In this document: in pieces, positions 24,465-33,515 of the stretch
How positions within the stretch are numbered: the stretch's first letter is position 1
Layout: the number at the start of each line of letters is the position of its first letter
NCBI RefSeq assembly: GCF_000956405.1
Contig: NZ_JYIV01000020.1
Coordinates: 1 to 64,000 of the forward strand
Direction: 5' to 3'
Length of the DNA stretch: 64,000 nucleotides
Origin: Microbacterium oxydans
GTDB taxonomy: Bacteria; Actinomycetota; Actinomycetes; Actinomycetales; Microbacteriaceae
Position numbers and translations under genes: made by a program
The notes under the pieces: model-generated
What the model was told of the DNA's origin: nothing
Seen by the model: only the letters and a program-made list of their open reading frames with translations
Database searches by the model: none

Positions 24465-25418
24465 ATGACCGGGAGTTCGTCACGCATGCTCGCACTGCTG
24501 TCGCTGCTGCAGACCCCACGCGACTGGCCGGGGTCCGTACTGGCGGAACGCCTGGAGGTCAGCCCGCGCACTGTACGCCGCGACGTCGACCGGCTGCGCA
24601 CGCTCGGCTACCGGATCAGTGCGATCAAGGGACCTGACGGCGGCTACCGTCTCGCGGCAGGGTCGGAGCTCCCGCCGCTGCTGTTCGACGACGACCAGGC
24701 CGTGGCGATCGCGGTCGCCCTGCAGACGGTTCCCTCGAGCGGGATCGACATCGATGAGGGCGCCGCCCGAGCCCTCGCCACCGTGCGCCAGGTGATGCCG
24801 TCCCGACTGCGACATCGAGTGGACGGCATCCGCTTCGCCGATACCGCCGCCGAAGTGCGCGTCGAGCCGGCCGTCCTGGAGGCGGCGAGCGCAGCCGTCC
24901 GCGACCGGCAGATGCTCCGCTTCGACTACGGCCCCGACCGCGACCGCCCGGCCCGTCGCACCGAGCCGCACGCGGTGGTAGCTCGCGAGGGACGGTGGTA
25001 CCTGCTCGCCTGGGACCTGGAGGCCGACGACTGGCGCACGTTCCGCCTGGACAGGATGACACCGCGGATCCCGACCGGCCCGTCGTTCACCCCGAGACCC
25101 ATGCCCGCCGCGGATGCGCAGACATACCTCGCCGCCCGGGCCAAAGGGTCGACGACCGAAGACCGATGGCCGTGCGTAGGCGAGGTCGTGATCGCGCTCC
25201 CTGCCCGCGATATCGCTCCCTGGGTCGGCGACGGGGAGCTGGAGGAGCTCGCCGACGGGTCATGCCGCGTCACGGTCGGATCCTGGTCGTGGGTGGGGGT
25301 ACTCGCCTCGGTCGCCCGGTTCGACGCGCCGTTCGCCGTCGTCGGACCGGAAGCGCTGCGGGAGGCGGCGGGAGTCCTGGCGCAGCGCTTCACCGCGGCG
25401 GGCGACTCGTCCTCCTGA
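24465..25418 (+). CDS. YafY-type HTH/WYL-domain transcriptional regulator
   Basis: A 317-residue regulator. The N-terminal winged HTH is clear (LLSLLQTPRDWPGSVLAERLEVSPRTVRRDVDRLRTLGYRI), followed by the hinge IKGPDGGYRLAAG. The WYL domain lies at about 140-210 (VRDRQMLRFDYG...; WYLLAWDLEADDWRTFRLDRM), and a WCX C-terminal extension follows. WYL domains bind small ligands or nucleic acids; the signal here is unknown. A -10-like CAGACT lies close to the ATG, suggesting a leaderless transcript. Divergent from the PhnB-like gene. Confidence 0.9.
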   Translation: MTGSSSRMLALLSLLQTPRDWPGSVLAERLEVSPRTVRRDVDRLRTLGYRISAIKGPDGGYRLAAGSELPPLLFDDDQAVAIAVALQTVPSSGIDIDEGAARALATVRQVMPSRLRHRVDGIRFADTAAEVRVEPAVLEAASAAVRDRQMLRFDYGPDRDRPARRTEPHAVVAREGRWYLLAWDLEADDWRTFRLDRMTPRIPTGPSFTPRPMPAADAQTYLAARAKGSTTEDRWPCVGEVVIALPARDIAPWVGDGELEELADGSCRVTVGSWSWVGVLASVARFDAPFAVVGPEALREAAGVLAQRFTAAGDSSS

Positions 25419-25554
25419 ACCACCCATTCGCGGAAGGTATCCCCATTTCCCGGAAGAACCTCCTCGATCGCGGCCACACCACCTCCCCGTTCGCTTGACT
25501 GGCTCGAGGACGAAGGATCTGCGGGGAGATGCATCAGGCCCTCACCGCACATAT

Positions 25555-25570
25555 CTAGTACTTCTACTAG
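25555..25570 (+). promoter_or_regulatory. Palindrome CTAGTA-cttc-TACTAG, likely toxin-antitoxin operator
   Basis: A perfect 6-bp dyad around a 4-base centre, 20 bases before the antitoxin ATG, in an otherwise unstructured 172-base gap. Phd-type antitoxins bind such palindromes over their own promoter, so autoregulation is the natural reading. Confidence 0.65.
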
Positions 25571-25590
25571 TTACACCGTAGAGTCGAAGG

Positions 25591-25854
25591 ATGGGGACAG
25601 TGACGAAGACGGAACTCAATCAGCAGACCGCGCGGGTGCTGGCGCGCGTCACCGCGGGCGAGCATCTGACGGTGACGGATCGTGGGCGTCCGATCGCGGA
25701 GCTGACGCCGCCCGCTGAGACGGCATGGACACGCATGATCGCCAGCGGGCGCGTGACGCTCCCGACCAAAAGTGGGCCTCTCACCAACGCCCCGGTTCCC
25801 GACACGATGTCGACCGCAGAGGTCCTTCGAGACCTCCGCGCGGACAGCGCGTGA
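25591..25854 (+). CDS. Phd/YefM-family antitoxin
   Basis: An 87-residue antitoxin. The N-terminal Phd fold is typical (VTKTELNQQTARVLARVTAGEHLTVTDRGRPIAELTPP), and the C-terminal part (about 50-87) should wrap the toxin. The start may be ATG 25591 or GTG 25603; the latter has AAGGATGGGG in ribosome-site position. The stop overlaps the toxin's GTG (GTGA). A palindrome upstream is the likely autoregulatory site. Confidence 0.88.
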   Translation: MGTVTKTELNQQTARVLARVTAGEHLTVTDRGRPIAELTPPAETAWTRMIASGRVTLPTKSGPLTNAPVPDTMSTAEVLRDLRADSA

Positions 25855-26231
25855 TCTACCTCGACGCCTCGGCTGCTGTGAAGGCACTCGTCCTCGAAGC
25901 AGAGACCTCGGCGATCGTCGAGGCCTTCGGCGCCGGAGCGGAATTCGTCGCCTCCCGACTCCTCGCCGTCGAGCTGCACGCCGTGGCAGATCGACGTTCT
26001 CTTGATCACGGAAGCGCTGATGACCTGCTCGATCGAGTCGCGCTCGTCTCCCTCGACGATGACACGATGGCCCGAGCCATCCGCCTCCGCAGCGGCCTGC
26101 GCACTCTCGATGCCCTGCACCTGGCAACAGCGATCGAGCTGAGCGACGTGGTCACGTCCGTTCTCACCTATGACGACGAACTCGCGGCGGCGGCACGCGC
26201 GCATGGACTTCCTCTCGCTGACCTCTCGTGA
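25851..26231 (+). CDS. VapC-type PIN-domain toxin
   Basis: A 126-residue PIN ribonuclease. The acidic residues of the active site are in place: D5 in MIYLDASA, E41-region in LLAVELHAV, D95-region in TLDALHLATAI, and the final TYDDELAAAA. It is predicted to cleave RNA, commonly tRNA, when released from the Phd-type antitoxin encoded by the overlapping upstream gene. The pairing Phd antitoxin plus VapC toxin is common in actinobacteria. It is placed between the WYL gene and purL, with no sign of an attached mobile element. Confidence 0.9.
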   Translation: MIYLDASAAVKALVLEAETSAIVEAFGAGAEFVASRLLAVELHAVADRRSLDHGSADDLLDRVALVSLDDDTMARAIRLRSGLRTLDALHLATAIELSDVVTSVLTYDDELAAAARAHGLPLADLS

Positions 26232-26345
26232 GCGCAGTGCCGCCGTCCTCCGTGACCGACTCTGACTCCGCAGCCCGCGCGAGAGCGTCCCCACCCGCGC
26301 CGGTAGACTGAACCTGCCCCGCCGGCCCCTTCCTTTGGAGTGCGC

Positions 26346-28679
26346 GTGACCACCGCCCCTGCACCTTCCCCCCAGCACGTCCCCGACTCCGTCGAGAACG
26401 CGATCGCGACCCCCGAGAAGGAGCAGCCGTACGGCGCCCTCGGGCTCAAGGACGACGAGTACGCGCGCATCAAGGAGATCCTCGGCCGCCGCCCCACCTC
26501 GGGCGAGCTGGCGATGTACTCGGTGATGTGGTCGGAGCACTGCTCCTACAAGTCGAGCAAGAACTACCTGCGCCGCTTCGGCCAGAAGGTCTCCGACGAG
26601 ATGAAGGAACGCCTCATGGTGGGCATGGGCCAGAACGCGGGCGTCGTCGACGTCGGCGAGGGCTGGGCCGTGACCTTCAAGGCCGAGTCGCACAACCACC
26701 CATCGTTCATCGAGCCGTTCCAGGGCGCGGCCACGGGCGTCGGCGGCATCGTCCGCGACATCATCTCGATGGGCGCCCGCCCCGTCGCCGTCATGGACGC
26801 GCTGCGCTTCGGGGCGATCGACCATCCAGACACCGCCCGCGTCGTGCACGGCGTGACCAGCGGCATCAGCTTCTACGGCAACTGCCTGGGCCTTCCGAAC
26901 ATCGGCGGCGAGACCGTCTTCGACAGCGTCTACCAGGCCAACCCGCTCGTGAACGCGCTCGCGGTGGGCGTGCTGCGTCACGAAGACCTCAAGCTCGCCA
27001 ACGCGACCGGCGTCGGCAACAAGGTCGTCCTGTTCGGCGCCCGCACCGGTGGCGACGGCATCGGCGGCGCGAGCATCCTGGCCTCCGACACGTTCGCCGA
27101 CGGTGGCCCGACCAAGCGCCCCGCTGTGCAGGTGGGCGACCCGTTCGCCGAGAAGGTGCTCATCGAGTGCTGTCTGGAGCTCTACCGCGGCGAGCTCGTC
27201 GAGGCGATCCAGGACCTGGGCGCCGCCGGCATCTCGTGCGCGACCAGCGAGCTCGCGGCCAACGGCAACAGCGGCATGAAGGTGTCGCTCGACAACGTGC
27301 TGCTGCGCGACCCCACGCTCACGGCCGAGGAGATCCTCATGTCGGAGTCGCAGGAGCGCATGATGGCGATCGTCGCCCCCGAGAAGCTCGACGCCTTCCT
27401 GGCCGTCGTGAACAAGTGGGAGGTCGAGACCTCCGTGCTCGGCGAGGTCACCGGCGACGGACGCCTCATCATCGACTGGCAGGGCGAGCGCATCGTCGAC
27501 GTCGACCCCTCGACCGTCGCGGTCGACGGTCCCGTCTACGACCGCCCGGTCGCCTACCCGACGTGGATCGACGCCCTACAGGCCGACGCCGCCGAGAACC
27601 TGCCGCGCGCGAACGACGCGGAGACGCTGCGCGAGCAGTTCCTCGCCCTCGTCGCCTCCCCGAATCTCGCCGACACGAGCTGGATCACGAACCAGTACGA
27701 CTACTACGTGCTCGGCAACACGGCCCTGAGCTTCCCCGACGATGCCGGCATGATCCGCGTGGACGAGGAGTCCGGCCTGGGCTTCGCGGTCGCGACCGAC
27801 GCCAACGGCCGCTATTGCCAGCTCGACCCGTACGCCGGCGCACAGCTCGCGCTCGCCGAGGCCTACCGCAACGTCGCCGTGACCGGTGCCGTGCCGACCG
27901 CCATCACCGACTGCCTCAACTTCGGCTCTCCCGAGAACCCCGAGGTCATGTGGCAGTTCGGCCAGACCGTCGACGGCCTGGCTGACGGCTGCTACGAGCT
28001 GGGCACCCCGGTCACCGGCGGCAACGTCTCGTTCTACAACCAGACCGGCGACGTGCCGATCCACCCGACCCCGCTGGTCGGCGTGCTCGGCATCATCGAC
28101 GACGTCTCCCGCCGCATCCCGTCCGGCTGGCAGGACGAGGGGCAGAACATCTACCTGCTCGGCACCACCTCGACCGAGCTCTCCGGTTCGGCGTGGGCCG
28201 AGGTCGTGCACCAGCACCTCGGCGGTCTGCCCCCGAAGGTCGACCTCGCGGGCGAGAAGCGCCTCGCCGGCCTGCTCGCCGCGGCCCGTGACGAGTGGCT
28301 CATCTCCTCCGCGCACGACCTGTCCGAGGGTGGCCTCGCGCAGGCTCTGGCCGAGGGCGTCATGCGCTTCGGCGTCGGCGCCCGCGTCTGGCTCAACGAG
28401 ATTATCGAGCGCGATGGCGTGGACGCCGCGACGGCACTGTTCTCCGAGTCGACCGGCCGCGTGATCGTGACCGTTCCGCGCGAGGACGACGTGAAGTTCC
28501 GCGGACTCTGCGAAGGCCGCGGCTACCCGGTGATGCGCATCGGCGTGACCGACAGCGAGGGCGCGAAGCTCGAGGTGCAGGACGTCTTCACCGTGACGGC
28601 CGCCGAACTCCGCGAGCGTTCGCAGGCCACGCTGCCGTCGTACTTCGGCCCGACCGTCACCGAGGCGGTCAGCGCATGA
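26346..28679 (+). CDS. purL: Phosphoribosylformylglycinamidine synthase subunit PurL
   Basis: A 777-residue PurL, the ATP-dependent synthetase subunit that converts FGAR to FGAM in purine synthesis, working with PurQ and PurS encoded elsewhere. Signatures visible are [18 protein letters not shown] near the start, [29 protein letters not shown] (the substrate/ATP region, written here in part), [17 protein letters not shown] and [10 protein letters not shown]. Length and order match the small-type PurL of Gram-positives. GTG 26346 is preferred over GTG 26340 because GGAG is 5 bases upstream. A TAGACT -10 lies near 26304. It overlaps a small membrane-protein gene. Confidence 0.97.
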   Translation: MTTAPAPSPQHVPDSVENAIATPEKEQPYGALGLKDDEYARIKEILGRRPTSGELAMYSVMWSEHCSYKSSKNYLRRFGQKVSDEMKERLMVGMGQNAGVVDVGEGWAVTFKAESHNHPSFIEPFQGAATGVGGIVRDIISMGARPVAVMDALRFGAIDHPDTARVVHGVTSGISFYGNCLGLPNIGGETVFDSVYQANPLVNALAVGVLRHEDLKLANATGVGNKVVLFGARTGGDGIGGASILASDTFADGGPTKRPAVQVGDPFAEKVLIECCLELYRGELVEAIQDLGAAGISCATSELAANGNSGMKVSLDNVLLRDPTLTAEEILMSESQERMMAIVAPEKLDAFLAVVNKWEVETSVLGEVTGDGRLIIDWQGERIVDVDPSTVAVDGPVYDRPVAYPTWIDALQADAAENLPRANDAETLREQFLALVASPNLADTSWITNQYDYYVLGNTALSFPDDAGMIRVDEESGLGFAVATDANGRYCQLDPYAGAQLALAEAYRNVAVTGAVPTAITDCLNFGSPENPEVMWQFGQTVDGLADGCYELGTPVTGGNVSFYNQTGDVPIHPTPLVGVLGIIDDVSRRIPSGWQDEGQNIYLLGTTSTELSGSAWAEVVHQHLGGLPPKVDLAGEKRLAGLLAAARDEWLISSAHDLSEGGLAQALAEGVMRFGVGARVWLNEIIERDGVDAATALFSESTGRVIVTVPREDDVKFRGLCEGRGYPVMRIGVTDSEGAKLEVQDVFTVTAAELRERSQATLPSYFGPTVTEAVSA

Positions 28680-28819
28680 GCAACGACGGTCTCAGCGAGG
28701 ACTACGGCGACCTCGGCGAGAAGCGCAACCGGCGCATGCGCATCGTCGCGTGGACCGTCATCATCGCGCTGATCCTCGGCGGTGGCGGCGCGACCGTGCT
28801 GACGCTGCTCCTCGGCTGA
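28676..28819 (+). CDS. Small single-pass membrane protein coupled to purL
   Basis: A 47-residue protein: an acidic N-terminus ([14 protein letters not shown]), a basic patch (KRNRRMR) and one hydrophobic helix ([25 protein letters not shown]). By the positive-inside rule the N-terminus is cytoplasmic. Its ATG overlaps the purL stop (ATGA), so it is translated with PurL. Function unknown. Conservation next to purL would be the test of whether it is a real partner. Confidence 0.6.
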   Translation: MSNDGLSEDYGDLGEKRNRRMRIVAWTVIIALILGGGGATVLTLLLG

Positions 28820-28870
28820 GTCGGGAACAGCAGACTCGGGCTCCGATCGAGCGGCACTCCGTCGGCGCGG

Positions 28871-29296
28871 TCAGCCCTGCGCGTGGAGCCGGCGTGGTTC
28901 CGCCACCCCGTCCACGGAGGTCAGCTCCCAGACCTGATCGCCCTCCGGGATGAGCGGCTCGAGCCACTCCGCGACGGTCTCGAACACCGCATCCTCGAGG
29001 TCTTCCCAGCTCCACCCCTGCGGACGCGGCGGTACGTCGGGCTCCCACCCCTCCTCGCCCCAGTCGACACCGAAGAGCTGCCGCTCGTCGTCGAAACGAC
29101 GGTCGAGCACGAACGCGTCGTCACCCGTGAACCGCACCCACACATCGAACGGCCCCTCGCCGTCCTGCCCTAGGAAGAGGTCGATCGCGACCGCGTCGGT
29201 GGCCGCGTCCTGGAAACGCCGGAGCTTCCCGGCGACGTGGTCGGATGACGCAGCCAGGACGCGCATCAGTCGCGCACGGTAATCGCTGGTGTGCAT
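28871..29296 (-). CDS. Uncharacterised cytoplasmic protein
   Basis: A 141-residue acidic protein with no signal or membrane segment (RARLMRVLAASSDHVAGKLRRFQDAATDAVAIDLFLGQDGEGPFDVWVRFTG). A W-rich stretch follows (DWGEEGWEPDVPPRPQGWSWEDLEDAVFETVAEWLEPL). I recognise it as the kind of small protein often found singly in actinobacteria but cannot name a family. A -10-like TACTCT ends 6 bases before the ATG, so the message may be leaderless. Confidence 0.6.
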   Translation of the reverse strand: MHTSDYRARLMRVLAASSDHVAGKLRRFQDAATDAVAIDLFLGQDGEGPFDVWVRFTGDDAFVLDRRFDDERQLFGVDWGEEGWEPDVPPRPQGWSWEDLEDAVFETVAEWLEPLIPEGDQVWELTSVDGVAEPRRLHAQG

Positions 29297-29359
29297 GCCA
29301 CCAGAGTAGACAGCGATCCGTCACGACGGGCGAATACCCCGCACCGTCAGGCGCCGACC

Positions 29360-29932
29360 TCAGCGCGTGAAGAGGTAGTGGACCAGGTCGACGATGCCGT
29401 CGGGGCCGCGGCTCTCCCGCCCGAGCGAGTCCACGATGATCGCGCCCAGGATGGCGCGTCCGATCTGTGCGACCGGGGCGTCCTCCGGCAGTTGACCGTC
29501 GCGTATCCCCCCACGCAGCCGTTCGGAGAGATGCTGCTCGACCCCGAGGCTACTCCCGAGATGCGCGCCGACCGCCGCGTCTTCGGCGGCAGCGGCGACG
29601 AGTGACTGCAGCAGCGCCTGACCCTGTGCGGAGGCGAGGATCGAGAACACCGACTGCAACCAGGTCTCGACGTCGGAGGACAGGTCACCCGTGTCTGGTA
29701 CGACGAAATCGACGGGGATGAGCCGCCCGTCCACGAGGCAGTCGGCGATCAGGGCACCACGCGACGGCCACCAGCGGTAGATGGTCTGCTTGCCCACCCC
29801 GGCTTCCTTGGCGATGCCCTCGATCGTGAGCCGGTCGTACCCCTGCGCGTGGAACAGTCGGGAGGTCGCATCGAGGATCGCTTCGCGCGCCGCCGTGCTG
29901 CGCACGGGGCCGCTTCGATGCTCGTTCGCCAT
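29360..29932 (-). CDS. TetR-family repressor, probable regulator of the divergent MMPL transporter
   Basis: A 190-residue TetR protein with HTH LFHAQGYDRLTIEGIAKEAGVGKQTIYRWWPS and a C-terminal domain of the TetR_C type (LSSDVETWLQSVFSILASAQGQALLQSLVAAAAED). A -10-like TATCCT lies 6 bases before its ATG. The 69-base gap to the MMPL gene at 30002 is the presumed operator region, although I see no strong dyad in it. Divergent TetR plus exporter is a standard drug- or lipid-efflux arrangement. Confidence 0.87.
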   Translation of the reverse strand: MANEHRSGPVRSTAAREAILDATSRLFHAQGYDRLTIEGIAKEAGVGKQTIYRWWPSRGALIADCLVDGRLIPVDFVVPDTGDLSSDVETWLQSVFSILASAQGQALLQSLVAAAAEDAAVGAHLGSSLGVEQHLSERLRGGIRDGQLPEDAPVAQIGRAILGAIIVDSLGRESRGPDGIVDLVHYLFTR

Positions 29933-30001
29933 CCGTTCAGGATAGCCACAGATCGCTAGACGAGACGTGCCGTATGATCTTCGAGTCTGAAGGAGACCAC
30001 T

Positions 30002-32548
30002 GTGGCATCACTGCTGTACCGTCTGGGTTCGTTCGCTGCGCGCAAGGCATGGACGGTGATCGTGTCGTGGGTGCTGATCCTCGGCCTCGGCATCGGCGCG
30101 TTCCTCACCCTGGGCGGCACGCTGAGCAACAGCTTCGACATCCCCGGCACTGCGTCCGGAGCCGTGACCGATGAGCTCGCCGACAAGCTGCCCGACACCG
30201 CCGGCGGCACCGGAACGGTCGTGTACAGCACGAAGGACGGATCACCGTTCACCGACGAGCAGAAGCAGGCGATCTCGGACCTCGCCGTGAGCGCCGAAGA
30301 CCTCGACGGCGTCGCGCGAGTGATCGATCCGTTCGACGCCCAGAAGCAGCAGGACGAGCAGGCGCAGAAGCTCGCAGACGGCCAGACACAGGTCGCCGAC
30401 GGCCGCACCCAGCTGGATGCCGCCCAGACGCAGCTCGACGACGGTCGCGCACAGCTCGAGGCCGGGCTCACGCAGCTCACGAACGCTCGCGCCCAGGCGG
30501 AGCAGTCCGGAGCCGGATCCGCACAACTCGCAGCCCTCGATGCCCAGATCGCCGCCGTGAACGCGCAACTGGCTCAGGTCTCCGCGCAGAACGCGCAGCT
30601 CGACCAGTCCCGCATCACCCTCGATGACAACGCCGACCAGGTGGAACTGGGTTCGACCCTGCTCGACCTGGCCGACGGCATCGGCGTGGTGTCCGACGAC
30701 GGTTCGACCGCCATCGTCAACATCTCGTTCGTGGACCCGCGCCTCGAACTCTCCGAAGAGGTGAAGCAGGACGCCATCGACCACTTCGCGTCCTCACCCA
30801 TCGACGGCGTCGAGGTCGACTTCGGCACCGACATCGCGCAGGGCGTGCCGGAGATCTTCGGTGTCGGCGAGGCGGTCGGCCTCGCGTTCGCCGCGATCGT
30901 CCTCATCGTGATGCTCGGCTCCCTCATCGCCGCCGCCCTCCCGATCGTCACCGCCATCGTGGGCGTGGGCGTCGGCGTCACGGCCTCCCTCGCCTTCTCG
31001 GGCGTGGTGAACATGGCGTCGGTCACACCGGTATTGGGCGTCATGCTCGGTCTCGCCGTCGGCATCGACTACTCGCTGTTCATCGTCAACCGACACCGCA
31101 AGCAGCTGCTCGCGGGAGTTCCGGTGCGGGAATCCATCGGCCTCGCGACGGGCACATCCGGCACGGCCGTCGTGTTCGCCGGCACGACCGTGATCGTGGC
31201 CCTCCTCGCCCTCAACGTGACCGGCGTGCCCTTCCTCGGCCTCATGGGCACGGTGGGCGCGGTGTGCGTCGCCGTGGCCGTGCTCGTCGCCATCACCCTC
31301 GCCCCCGCCATCCTCGGCCTCGTCGGCACGCGCTTGCTCAGCCGTCGCGCGCGCACCACGATCGGCGAGGAGCACGCCGCGGGCAAGCCGGTGAAGCGCA
31401 TGTCGACGCTCCGCGCCGTCGTCACCGCGCTCGTGAGCGTCGTCGCCCTGCTGATCATCGCGATCCCCGCCATGTCGATGCGACTCGGACTGCCCGACGG
31501 ATCGAGCGAGCCGAGCGACTCGACCAGCTACCGCGCCTTCCAGACCGTCGACGAGCAGTTCGGCGAGGGCGCGAACGGCCCCCTGCTCGTGACCGCGACC
31601 CTCGACGAAGCGGTCAGCGACGACGACCTGCTCCCCACGCAGGTGACGATCGCGCAGGCCATCGCCGACCAGGACGATGTGGCTGCGGTCGCCCCGATCG
31701 CCACCTCCGACGACAACACGCTGCTCGCGTTCCAGGTCGTGCCGAAGGAAGGCCCGAACAGCGCGTCGACCGAGCGGCTCGTGCAGGACCTCCGCTCCAT
31801 GTCGCCCGTCGCGGAGGGGGTCACCCTCGGCGTCGCCGGTCAGGCCGCGATCAACATCGACATCTCCGAAGCCCTGGCGGGGGTGCTGCCGCTGTACCTC
31901 GTGGTCGTCGTCGGCCTCTCGCTGCTCATCATGATCGTGGTGTTCCGGTCGCTGCTCGTGCCCATCATCGCGACGGGTGGCTTCGTGCTCTCGCTGTTCG
32001 CGACCTACGGCCTGATCGTGGCGGTGTTCCAGTTCGGTTGGGGTGCCGAGATCATCGGGCTGCACAGCACCGGGCCTATCCTGAGCTTCCTGCCCGTGAT
32101 CCTCGTCGGCATCCTGTTCGGGCTCGCGATGGACTACCAGCTGTTCCTCGCCTCCGGCATGAGGGAGGCTTTCGTGCACGGCGCCTCCGCCCGCGATGCC
32201 GTCGCCCAGGGCTTCCGTGCCGGGCGCTCGGTCGTGATCGCCGCGGCCCTCATCATGGTGTCGGTCTTCGGCGGGTTCATCTTCTCGGAGTCGACGATCA
32301 TCCGCTCGATCGGATTCGGGCTCGCGTTCGGCGTGCTGCTCGACGCGTTCGTGGTGCGGATGCTGTTGATGCCCGCGCTCATGCACCTGCTCGGACGCTC
32401 GGCCTGGTGGCTGCCGCGCTGGCTCGACCGCATCCTGCCCAACGTCGACATGGAGGGCGCAGCGCTCGAACGCGACCACCCCGGCATGAAGGCCGTGGCG
32501 GTGCCGACGACCACCGACTCGGTGCCGACGACCCGCACCTCCGACTGA
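30002..32548 (+). CDS. MMPL/YdfJ-type RND-superfamily transporter
   Basis: An 848-residue membrane transporter with the two-repeat MMPL layout. After TM1 (about 20-42) comes a large outer domain that contains an unusual Ala/Gln/Asp heptad-rich coiled coil (about 120-205; LADGQTQVADGRTQLDAAQ). The first TM bundle has GLAVGIDYSLFIVNRHR, a second outer domain follows, and the second bundle has FGLAMDYQLFLASGMREA. The Asp of both DY motifs is the likely proton-relay residue. It probably exports hydrophobic compounds or lipids. The GTG start follows GAAGGAG. A 29-bp hairpin follows the gene. Confidence 0.9.
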   Translation: MASLLYRLGSFAARKAWTVIVSWVLILGLGIGAFLTLGGTLSNSFDIPGTASGAVTDELADKLPDTAGGTGTVVYSTKDGSPFTDEQKQAISDLAVSAEDLDGVARVIDPFDAQKQQDEQAQKLADGQTQVADGRTQLDAAQTQLDDGRAQLEAGLTQLTNARAQAEQSGAGSAQLAALDAQIAAVNAQLAQVSAQNAQLDQSRITLDDNADQVELGSTLLDLADGIGVVSDDGSTAIVNISFVDPRLELSEEVKQDAIDHFASSPIDGVEVDFGTDIAQGVPEIFGVGEAVGLAFAAIVLIVMLGSLIAAALPIVTAIVGVGVGVTASLAFSGVVNMASVTPVLGVMLGLAVGIDYSLFIVNRHRKQLLAGVPVRESIGLATGTSGTAVVFAGTTVIVALLALNVTGVPFLGLMGTVGAVCVAVAVLVAITLAPAILGLVGTRLLSRRARTTIGEEHAAGKPVKRMSTLRAVVTALVSVVALLIIAIPAMSMRLGLPDGSSEPSDSTSYRAFQTVDEQFGEGANGPLLVTATLDEAVSDDDLLPTQVTIAQAIADQDDVAAVAPIATSDDNTLLAFQVVPKEGPNSASTERLVQDLRSMSPVAEGVTLGVAGQAAINIDISEALAGVLPLYLVVVVGLSLLIMIVVFRSLLVPIIATGGFVLSLFATYGLIVAVFQFGWGAEIIGLHSTGPILSFLPVILVGILFGLAMDYQLFLASGMREAFVHGASARDAVAQGFRAGRSVVIAAALIMVSVFGGFIFSESTIIRSIGFGLAFGVLLDAFVVRMLLMPALMHLLGRSAWWLPRWLDRILPNVDMEGAALERDHPGMKAVAVPTTTDSVPTTRTSD

Positions 32549-32560
32549 CGGCACCCTCGA

Positions 32561-32623
32561 CGTTCGAATCGCGTGAATGGTTCCATCTGGCCCTCAGATG
32601 GAACCATTCGCGCGATTCGAACG
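32561..32623 (+). repeat. REP-like palindrome 1 (29-bp arms), also a terminator
   Basis: Arms at 32561-32589 and 32595-32623 match in 28 of 29 positions, the odd one being a G-T wobble, around the loop gccct. The outer part (CGTTCGAATCGCG...AATGG) recurs at 34622-34680 and 56683-56745. It lies 12 bases after the MMPL stop and is a very strong terminator hairpin. Confidence 0.85.
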
Positions 32624-32654
32624 CGCCCCGGGATGGGGTGCCTAGAGTGGGCAG

Positions 32655-33005
32655 ATGACCGCCGATGTCCGGGAACGCCTGCTCCCACTGCGCGCGCACG
32701 CCGAAGCACGCGTGCGGGCGACTGCGGCGGTACTGGACGAGCTCACCCACGACCGCGCAGGCTCGAACGACGACGACGAGCACGACCCCGAAGGCGTGAC
32801 CCTGTCGTCGGAGTGGTCCCGCCTGACCGGCCTCGCCGAGGCGGCGGCATGCGAGCTGCAGCAGGTCGACGACGCACTGGCACGAGTGGACGCCGGCACC
32901 TACGGCATCTGCGCGAACTGCGGGCGCCCCATCCCCGCGGGGCGCCTGGAGGCACGACCGTTCGCCGAGTACTGCGTCGCGTGCGCCGAGAAGCTCGGCC
33001 GATAG
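32655..33005 (+). CDS. TraR/DksA-family zinc-finger protein
   Basis: A 116-residue protein with an N-terminal helical hairpin (RERLLPLRAHAEARVRATAAVLDEL...LTGLAEAAACELQQVDDALARVDAGTYG) and a four-Cys zinc finger (ICANCGRPI ... YCVACAEKLG). DksA-like proteins bind RNA polymerase in the secondary channel; whether this small form does is not known. TAGAGT ends 8 bases before the ATG, so transcription probably starts at or near the ATG (leaderless), directly after the hairpin at 32561. Confidence 0.88.
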   Translation: MTADVRERLLPLRAHAEARVRATAAVLDELTHDRAGSNDDDEHDPEGVTLSSEWSRLTGLAEAAACELQQVDDALARVDAGTYGICANCGRPIPAGRLEARPFAEYCVACAEKLGR

Positions 33006-33044
33006 CCCCTGACGGCGGCGACGATCGCGAGTAGCATCCCACCC

Positions 33045-33482
33045 ATGCCCATCACCCTCGAGAACGTCGGCATCGCGGTGCGCGACCTGGAAGCCACCAT
33101 CTCCTTCTTCACCGACCTGGGCCTCACCGTGCTCGGTCGAGACGAGGTAAGCGGAGAGTGGGCCTCGACCGCGGTCGGCCTCGACGGCAACCACGCGAAG
33201 ATCGCCGTGCTGCAGACCCCCGACGGACACGGCCAGATCGAACTGTTCGAGTACATCCATCCGGACGCGATCGACACGGAGCCGACACGGCCGAACGAGA
33301 TCGGCATGCACCGCATCGCCTTCTCGGTCGACGACATCGACGAGTCGCTGGCCATCGCCGCCCGACACGGATACCGCCCGCTGCGCGGTGTCGCGAACTA
33401 CCAAGACGTCTACAAGCTCACCTATCTGCGCGGCCCGAGCGGCATCCTGCTGATGTTCGCACAGGACCTCACGAAGAGCTGA
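33045..33482 (+). CDS. VOC-family (glyoxalase/bleomycin-resistance-like) protein
   Basis: A 145-residue VOC protein with two beta-alpha-beta-beta-beta units (ENVGIAVRDLEATISFFTDLGLTVLGRDE...; MHRIAFSVDDIDESLAIAARHGYRPLRGV). The likely metal ligands are H/E residues in QIELFEY, IGMHRIAF and the final YLRGPSGILLMFAQ. Substrate unknown. TAGCAT lies about 9 bases before the ATG and there is no clear ribosome site. It converges on the dehydrogenase gene at 33516. Confidence 0.87.
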   Translation: MPITLENVGIAVRDLEATISFFTDLGLTVLGRDEVSGEWASTAVGLDGNHAKIAVLQTPDGHGQIELFEYIHPDAIDTEPTRPNEIGMHRIAFSVDDIDESLAIAARHGYRPLRGVANYQDVYKLTYLRGPSGILLMFAQDLTKS

Positions 33483-33515
33483 CCATCCCGCACCTGCGAG
33501 TCCCGCGCTGGACCG

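Noticed and set aside
26346-28679. Very long open frames in other reading frames and on the opposite strand across purL and many other genes.
   Set aside because: Their composition (Arg/Ala/Pro-rich, no motifs) is that of GC-rich shadows; the true frames have clear family motifs.
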